Assembly: GCF_021347895.1 (NCBI RefSeq)
Contig: NC_067125.1
Location: forward strand, 24,283,621-24,347,620
Direction of reading: 5' to 3'
DNA: 64,000 nucleotides
DNA from: Acanthochromis polyacanthus
Taxonomy: Eukaryota > Chordata > Actinopteri > Pomacentridae
Shown: piece by piece, positions 35,801-44,800 of the stretch
Numbering within the stretch: position 1 is the first letter of the stretch
Layout of the letters: every line of letters starts with the position of its first letter
The notes under the pieces: generated by a model
What the model saw: the letters and a program-made list of their open reading frames with translations, nothing else
Databases searched by the model: none
Told to the model about the DNA's origin: nothing
Program-made: the position numbers and the translations under genes

Positions 35801-38800
35801 AAGTGCCTTTCCACTCGTCATCCTCTTCAATGCCCTCCTCACTTCATCCTTACTAATCTTTGCTACTTCCTGGTCCACAACAGTCACCTCTTCTACTCTT
35901 CGTTCTCTCTCATTTTCCTCGTTCATCAACTCTTCAAAGTACTCTTTCCATCTTCCCATCACACTATTGGCACCTGTCAACACACTTCCATCCTTATCCT
36001 TTATCACCCTAACCTGCTGCACGTCCTTCCCATCTCTGTCTCTCTGCCTTGCCAACCTATACAGATCAGTCTCTCCCTCCTTACTGTCCAACCTAGCATA
36101 CAAGTCATCGTAAGCCCCTTGTTTGGCCTTTGCCACCTCTACTTTCACCTTACACTGCATCTCCCTGTACTCCTGTCTACTCTCTTCAGTCCTCTCAGTG
36201 TCCCACTTCTTCTTAGCTAACCTCTTTCTTTGAATCCACTCCTGCACCTCCTCATTCCACCACCAAGTCTCCTTATCTCCTTTCCTTCCAGATGACACAC
36301 CAAGTACTCTCCAACCTGTCTACCTGATCACGTTTGCTGTAGTTGTCCAGTCATCTGGAAGCACCTCCTGACCATCCAAAGCCTGTCTCAACTCTTTCCT
36401 GAAAGTCATACAACACTCTTCCTTTTCAGCTTCCACCATTTGGTCCTCTGCTCTGCTTTTGCCCTCTTCATCTTCTTCACCACCAGGGTCATCCTACACA
36501 CCACCATCCTATGCTGTTTGGCTACACTCTCATCTACCACTACTTTGCAGTCACTGGTCTCCTTTAGATTACACCGTCTACACAAGATGTAGTCTACCTG
36601 TGTGCTCCTACCTCCACTCTTATAGGTCACCCTATGTTCCTGCCTCTTCTGGAAGAAAGTATTCACTACAGCCATTTCCATCCTTTTTGCAAAGTCAACT
36701 ACCATCTGTCCTTCTGCGTTCCTCTCCTGGATACCAAACCTGCCCATGACCTCCTCATCATCTCTGTTTCCTGCACCAACATGTCCATTGAAGTCTGCAC
36801 CAATGACAACTCTCTCACTTCTAGGGATGCTCTGCATCACTTCATCAAGGTCCAACCAGAATTTCTCCTTCTCCTCCAGCTCACATCCTACCTGTGGAGG
36901 ATACCCACTAACAACATTGAACATCACACCTTCAATTTCTAGCTTAAGGCTCATCACTCGATCTGACACTCTTTTTACCTTCAGGACATTCCTAACAAAC
37001 TCCTCCTTCGAGATAACTCCTACTCCATTTCTCTTCCTATCTACACCATGATAGAAAAATTTGAACCCTGCTCCTAAACTTCTAGCTTTACTACCTTTCC
37101 ACCTGGTCTCCTGGACACACAGTATGTCCACCTTCCTCCTCTGCATCATGTCAACCAGCTCTCTATCTTTTCCTGTCATAGTTCCAACATTCAAAGTCCC
37201 TACTCTCAGTCCTAGACTCTTGGTGTTCCTCTTCTCTCTCTTCCTACGAACACACCTTCCTCCCCTCCTTCTTCGACCAACAGTAGTCCATTTTCCACCG
37301 GCACCCTGTAGGTCGACAGCACCGATGGCGGTCGTTGTTAACCCGGGCCTCGACCGATCCGGTATGGAAGTCATACATTTGATTCGCATGATTGATTTGG
37401 CCAAAGTTTTACGTCGGATGCCCTTCCTGACACAACCCTCTGTATTTATCCGGGCTTGGGACCGGCACAATAAGACACTGGCTTGTGTCCCCTTGCGGCT
37501 ACATTAAACTTCACTTATTCAAACATGATACTTAAAAAGTGACACTGAATTTTCTCTGTAATACCAATAGACAAATTAAGTTTTTGGTTTTAGAAGATGT
37601 TTCACCTTCATCCAAAGGGCTTCTACAGTTCTGACTGACTGGATTCTCAGATGGAAACAGTCATGCCCACTCCGGCTTCCTCCCACAGTCCAAAAATATG
37701 CTGAGGTTAATTGGTTATTCTAAATTGCCCGTAGGTGTGAATGTGAGTGTGATTGTTTGTCTGTATATGTAGCCCTCCGACAGACTGGTGACCTGTCCCT
37801 GCCTTCGACTGAGTCAGCTGGGATAGACTCCAGCACCCCCCCCCCCCCCGCACCTCCCCCCCTCCCGCGACCCTAGTGAGGATAAAGTGGTGTATAGAGA
37901 ATAGATGGATGGAGATGTAAACAGTCAACCTCAACTTACATTGCTAATGGATCACTTACATTGCTAATGGATCATTAGCGAAACAAGAGTCACACTGGGG
38001 TGTGAATGGTTTGGGATTTCCCAAGAACAACAAGGAATGACTCAAGATGTCAATGGTGGTGAAATTTTCTGAGGAGACATCTGACAACACCACATCATAA
38101 GTACATTATAAGTGGTGTTGTAGACTCCCATCCTCTGTTTAGATGATGGCTCTTCCAGTTCAACACTAGTGGCTCAAACTATCTGTTTATGTTATCCAGA
38201 ATCTGAATATGTCATACAGAGGACCGCCTTGTCTTGATTTTTTCAGTTTCCAAAGCACTTCAGAAGGTGTTTCTCTAATCTAAGAGGATTATTTTGCTTT
38301 CACTGACTGATTGAGAGTCTCAGATGCAAACAGTCTACTCTAACTTACATTGCTAATGGATCATTAGTGAAACAATAGTCGCCTTGGGGTGTGAATGGTT
38401 CGGGGTTTCCCAAGAACAAGGAATGACTCAACATGTTAATGGTGGTGAAACTTTCTGAGGAGATGTCTCACAATACCACATCATAAATAGTGTTGAGGAT
38501 TTTTCCAGTTTAACAGTGGTGGTTCAAATCATCTATCTGTGTGATGCAGAATGTAAATATTTCAAACAGAAGACTACCTCATGTTGAGTACAAAACTTGT
38601 CCTGCCTGAACAGGGACTTGAACCCTGGACCCTCAGATTAAAAGTCTGATGCTCTACCGACTGAGCTATCCAGGCCCTGCAAGGTAAGTCTATATACTAA
38701 AATCTCAAGCCAGTACCTACTATATATGTCAGTGTAGTGAGACAATAGGGTTCAAGCAACCCAAGTTTTAAACTGACAATAAATAAAAGTTGTGCTAAAG

Positions 38801-41800
38801 AACTCCGTGACTATTGTGTCAATACTCTTCAGTGTAGTCAATAGTGCATAAACATTCAATCCATGTAGTTTAATAGGTTGAAAGTTTATGCAGGTATTGA
38901 CTGAACTCTCTTACACAACTTTTTCATCACTGGCTTAAAACTTGCCTCACCTGAACAGGGACTTGAACACTGGACCCTCAGATTAAAAGTCCAATGCGCT
39001 ACCAACAGAGCTATCAAGCCTCTGACAAATATCTTATATGCAACCAAAATCAAGCATGAAATACTACACTGCTGTATATAGTATTTATTTAACCTTTATT
39101 TAAACAGGTAGTGTCATTGAGACACTAATCTCTTTATCCTCACTAGGGTCATGGGGGGCTGGAGCCTCTCATGAGAATCATGACTCTCAAGAAACAGGAA
39201 GATCTTCAATATCTAGAACTACATCTCTGCATCTAACTTTTAGACAGTCGTTTATTCCACTCTAAACATCAGTGGGTGACCTAAAGCAGACCGTTGTCTA
39301 CTAAATCTCAGCCATAGTTGCAGTTCTCTGTTGATCAGATTCAGTGTTCTCATTCAATTCCGACACAACTCGTGATTGAAAGTTCTTGTCTTTAGTTTAT
39401 GATTCAAGCATGAACGACTACAATGGTTTACTTCTTAACAACAGTGACCAATCTGACATAAAAACCCTTAGCTGCAACCATTTGTAGTCATATAGTGAAA
39501 TGTAGAGTCTCTCTTACAACTGTTATTTATCGCCGGTTCAAACTTATCTCGTCTGAACAGGGACTTGATTAAAAGTCTGATGCTCTACCAACTGAGCTAC
39601 CCAGGCTCTGTGTAATCACTCGTACACTCAAATCTTGGTATATTATGTACCATATATTTCAGTGTAGGTGTACTGTCTTGACCTCTTGCAGATAGGTGGA
39701 TAGTGAGATTGATTCAATATCTTTGACCTTAAAGCTTAAAGAAACAGTAAAGGTCTTCAGTATGTGAAACTAAGTCTCTGCATTTGACTTTTAGACCGAG
39801 GAGTTCACTCCAGTCTCATTTCTACTCTAAACATCAGTAGGTTACCTGAAATAAACCATTGCTTATCAACACCGACTGAGCTATCCAGGCTCTAAAAAGC
39901 ATTTTATATGCAACCAAAATTGAGCACAAAATACTGACCTCTATAGTACATATTATCCAGAGAATTGAATGTTTAGATTGCAGATACAGAGCCTGGATAG
40001 CTCAGTCGGTAGAGCATCAGACTTTTAATCTGAGGGTCCAGGGTTCAAGTCCCTGTTCAGGCAAGAAAATTCTTAAATATAAGTTGTGGAAGAGAGTCTA
40101 TCACTACTTACGTCAATGTTCGAAACAACAAATTATCAAACAGGCTGCTCTGTACGGAAATGAAAGAAACCAACTACACATTTGTTAAAACAACGTTCTG
40201 CTCAAACAGTCCGTAAACTCATATTATTGTCTACATTTGTCCCTATCAGCATCATCTATTCAGAAAAAAATCACATCTATAATAGTTTCCATTTGTGAGG
40301 AACCTTTGTACTTGATGTTTTACACTAATAGGAAACACTAGTAGAAGTCATTAAAGACTACACCTGACAGCCTGATATTATTTAGGCTGCTGATATTTAT
40401 CAGTCCTTAAATTAAAACACGTCTTTTATCAGTGTCTTCTAAAGTGGTCTATTATGGGATGGCTACACCGTTTGCCGGTAGCAAGACTGTCGTAGCTAAC
40501 GTTAGCTCTGGTGCTAACAGCTACATGTTTTGCATTGAGGTGATTAGAAAATTCTTTGTTGCACAGTACCACACTTTAATCCAAGCTTTTTAGATAGGTT
40601 AGTCAAGAGTCAGACAGAAAAGTAGGGAAGAAGAATGGGGGCACAACCTGCAGTAAAGGCCCATGAGCTGGACCTGAACCCAAGCGTTTGAACCCGTCCA
40701 GGACTATAACCCCTATTTACAGGTCACCCACTCAACCAGCTGAGCTACCTGGGCACCTCCACACAACCACGCTTTTATCCAAGCTGACATTTAGAAGTTT
40801 TATTTCCACCCAACAAGCTCAATGCAGTCTGTGATTAATTATTCAAAATTAACGTGTTAAAGTCCAGCCCTAATACTGACATTTAAAAGGTGATTCTGTG
40901 ATTGTTGAATCTTGTTTGGTTTCCAATATGTCATTTAATTACTAACTGACGTCATGTGTGTGTGTGTGTGTGTGTGGTGTGTGTGTGTGTGTGAGTGAGT
41001 GTGTACCGGGTAAACATGCAGGGCGATGGCCAGGTCGATGCCTCGACGTCTCTGGTGTTTCTGCATCAGAGCCAGGACAAAGGAGCAGGTCTTCTTAGAT
41101 CTGTCCGGGCAGCGGTCCACTTCCGACAGAATGAAGTAGAACTGAGGGTTCTTCGAAAAGCAACCTGGACACAAACAAACAAACACACACAAACGCACAC
41201 ACACTTTAAATTTGCTGTTAACCTCTTCTTATCCATCACAATTAGATCAACAGGAGCTTTTGTCTGAGTAGATTTGCAAAAAATAAGACTAAATCTGATC
41301 ACACCTTCACAGACCTTTACAGTGTCCTTTGGCTCTACTCGGCTGTAACACAAATAAACTTGTCCAAACCTAGTAAGAGCTGAAACTAATCCTACTAAAG
41401 AGCAGATGCCTGACATTCTATAAACAGATGCGACATAAATCAACGAGGAGGATTATCTCTGACTGCAGCACCTGCGGTCGTTTATATCGATAAATGTGCA
41501 AAGAAATTCCAAACAACAGCCGACTTATGATATTCAGATAAAAGCTGCAAAAGAACATCAGAGCTACGTTTGGGAACAGATTAGAAAAAAAGACACTCCT
41601 ACGCTGATGTGGTTAAATTTAAAGCAGTAAGAGAATAAAAGCTTGTTGCATAAGTGGCACAGAAACATTTATTATCTTCTAAATCATCACCAGTGTTGGA
41701 GTTATTACTCAAAAAAAGAAATGTATTACACATTAGTTGTTATGTTTTTTTAAGTAATGCATTTTACTTATTTATTCCCAATAGAAAGTAACTTTTTGGT

Positions 41801-44800
41801 ACAATTAATAACATTACTTTAGTGTAACATTGCCTAAGATGCACTGTTGCATAATCTCGAGTTATCTATATAATGTTAGATCTTTATTTATTTATAATAT
41901 ATTTTAGATTTATTCAGCTTTGTTTCCTGTTTGTAATCATTTATTGATTCATTTTGTCATTGTACAGCTGCAGACAACAACAAAATGAGATTATGGTGCT
42001 GTTCCTTGAGTTAGAGCAGAATGAAATAAAAATAAAACACACAGAACAAGAAAATGTATAAACAATGTCTAGAAACACGATGAGGTGGTGCAAAGAAAGG
42101 TGATTGGATTCACAGATATTTAATTTTGCTTTTATTGTGTTGTTTTACTGTGATATATTTGTTGTATTTTCATGGAAGCTTTGGCGATATTATCTACGAG
42201 TTTTACGCCAGTAAAACAAATTAAACTGTGCGAACCTTTACCTATTAGGGACATGCATGAGTGGGTCAAAAATGACCCGGTGACGTCGTTTTCTTGCAAT
42301 ATTTTTGTAATGAAAGTTGTTTTCATTTCATTTTTCGGCTATTCCTGACAAAATATGTTTTTGATATCACTGCATTTAAATTTTTGTTACCTTTTACACT
42401 TTTAACCCATAAGAATCCAGACCCATTTTCCTTAAAGGACTTAATGAGCTAAGGTCAGACATAAAGCTTTACAAGGAAGAGACTGGGGCACTCAAAGTGC
42501 TTGTTACACTGGTGTCACCGTGGGTTCTTATGGGTTAAAGGAACTGTACTGTTTGTATTCCTACCCAAGCTCTTTATCACTGATAATATCATACGAGAGG
42601 TGATGGAAGGACAGAGAGAAGCAACAGCTGGAGGAAAAGAGAGGGAAAAATGACATTCTTCTATTGCTGTTCTCATTGGGACCATCAAGCAACTGTAATA
42701 TAAATTCTGTATCATCCTCCTCTGTCTCACCGCTCTGTGCAGGGCCTCCCGCTGTGATGTTCGGCACCCAGCTTCCGTGATGCATGATGCAGCACCACGG
42801 CGACACGCTGGAGCCTGATTCGCTGAGAGTTTCAGTCAGGTGACAAACCTCCATCATCTCAAAGTGTTGCCTGAAGTCTGACACCGACATCCTGACAGAG
42901 AAAAACAAGGTACAGTGACCAACCAGTTCTTAGAGTTTACAAAAAGTTCTCATCTCATCTCATCTCATCAGGCATATCGGTTCTGTAAACTGTCTTGAGA
43001 CATTCTGACCTGTAATTGGCGCTATATAAATAAAATTGAATTGAATCTTATCGTATCGCATCTAATCTATCGTATGTCATCTTATCTTGTTGTATCTTAT
43101 CTGATCTGATCTGATCTTATCTCATCTCATTTTTATCTCATCTTATCCTATATAGTCTCTGCTAATCTTATCAAATCTAATCTCATCTTTCTTGTCCAAT
43201 CTTATGTCATCTAAACTCATTTGATCTCATCTTGTTCTATCTTATATCATCTAATCTCATTTTATCTCATCTCATCTTGTCCTATCTTATATCATCTAAT
43301 CTCATTTTATCTCACCTCATCTTATCTTCTCCTACCTTATCTTGTAGTATCTTATCTTATCTCATCTCATCGTATGTCATCTTATCTGTCTTATCTCATC
43401 TTATTTTATCTCATCTTGCCCTCATCTTATTGAGATAATTGAGTGAAATATATTCCCTAATTTAATTTGAAACAGCACGTATTAAAGAATGACTATTTTT
43501 TATAAACCCTTGACATCACAGACATTTCTTCACTACATGATAAAACACTGTATGAAACACAGATTACTGGTACTGTGATAGCAATTCAACTCAAAGTGTT
43601 GTCTGAAGTCTGACAGCGACATCCTGACAGAGAAAAACAAGATTAAGTGACCAATCAGTTGTTCGTGTTTTTAAAAAGTTTATGAGCTTCAGTCTTTGCC
43701 ACTATTTAGTCAGTATCTTCATAGAGTCCCTGGTTTGTGTATCTTTGACAAATGAAGAAAGTAACGTGAGAAAAAATGAAGCTAAGCCGACTTGTTTGCT
43801 CGGTGGCTTCTGCTGTTTGTTTGCAGAAGGCGGACGTGGAGAGTCGTCAGCGGTGTTTGCTGCTGCTGCTGCTGCTGCTGCGCAACAATCAGAAACTCAC
43901 CAGAACTCCCCCGTCCTCCCTCCTCACTCGTCCAGTCGCTGTTGCTCCTCCACACTCACTGTGTTCCACTCTGGACTGAAATCACAAACACACAGACACA
44001 GTTTATATTTTTATCTCAAAATGCACATAAATAAACTGTCCTACTTCACTCTAGTATAAATAAATGCATTAAACCTGTGCTCATTAAAACATTGAGTACA
44101 TTTAAAGAAAAATCTCTGCAAAAATCAATGAAATGTCTGCAATATTAGCATTATTAAACTATTGAACACTTATGCAACACTATTGTGTTCTACTAACAGA
44201 GTAACTGTGAAATATCTTTATTTTATACACACAAAGAAATCTGCACTATATCAACCATTCTTTGTATATTTCCTGTTTATTTGTTGTTTTTTTCATTTCT
44301 GTCTCAATATTTTTGCACTATTTACTGCTGTAACACCGCAAAGTTCCCCACTGTGGGATTATTAAAGCCACATCTTATCTTTTCTTCTTTTCTTTTCTTG
44401 TCTCATCTTATTCTATCTCATCTTATCTGATAAATGAGTGCATACATTTCTTAATTTTACCTCTAAGAAAACAGCAGGTATTAAACAATTTGCTGGTCTT
44501 CTTTTCTTCATTACATGAAAAATACTGTATGAAAACAGATTACTGGTGCTGTGATAACAATTCAACTCAATAAAATGTTGTCTATATGGCACCAATTCAC
44601 AGCAAACATCATCTTATAGCATTTCTCATAGAAAGGTGAAAGCTTTAAACAGAGAAACCCAACAAATCTGAAGTGATATCAGTAAAGATGCATTAACCAT
44701 TTTTAAATAAAACCCTAATTTATTCAGAGTAGACTCGCTTGTGCATGAAAAACTTTTAGTGTTTTTTTCGCTATAAATTCAGATAATGAAGAAGAAAGAG

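Larger units (their letters stand above)
39540..40430. repeat. Right arm of the large inverted repeat
   Basis: Reverse complement of the left arm at 24432-27620, but shorter: it lacks the two transposon insertions and has lost most of the second tRNA and a block of about 630 bp. It preserves the empty insertion sites 'aagactacacctg' (near 40356) and 'actaataggaaacac' (near 40325). It lies in the V7-V8 intron. Confidence 0.78.

Noticed and set aside
34341..37507. Plus-strand open frames across the LINE (166, 153, 148 codons and others)
   Set aside because: They are antisense shadows of the RTE coding region and have no protein similarity of their own.
43221..43438. Ser/Leu/Ile/Tyr-rich repeated open frames
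   Set aside because: They are translations of the TCTTA/TCTCA pentamer array.
43682..44059. 125-codon plus-strand frame with an Ala run
   Set aside because: The Ala run is the translated CTG/GCT repeat, antisense to calpain exon V5.
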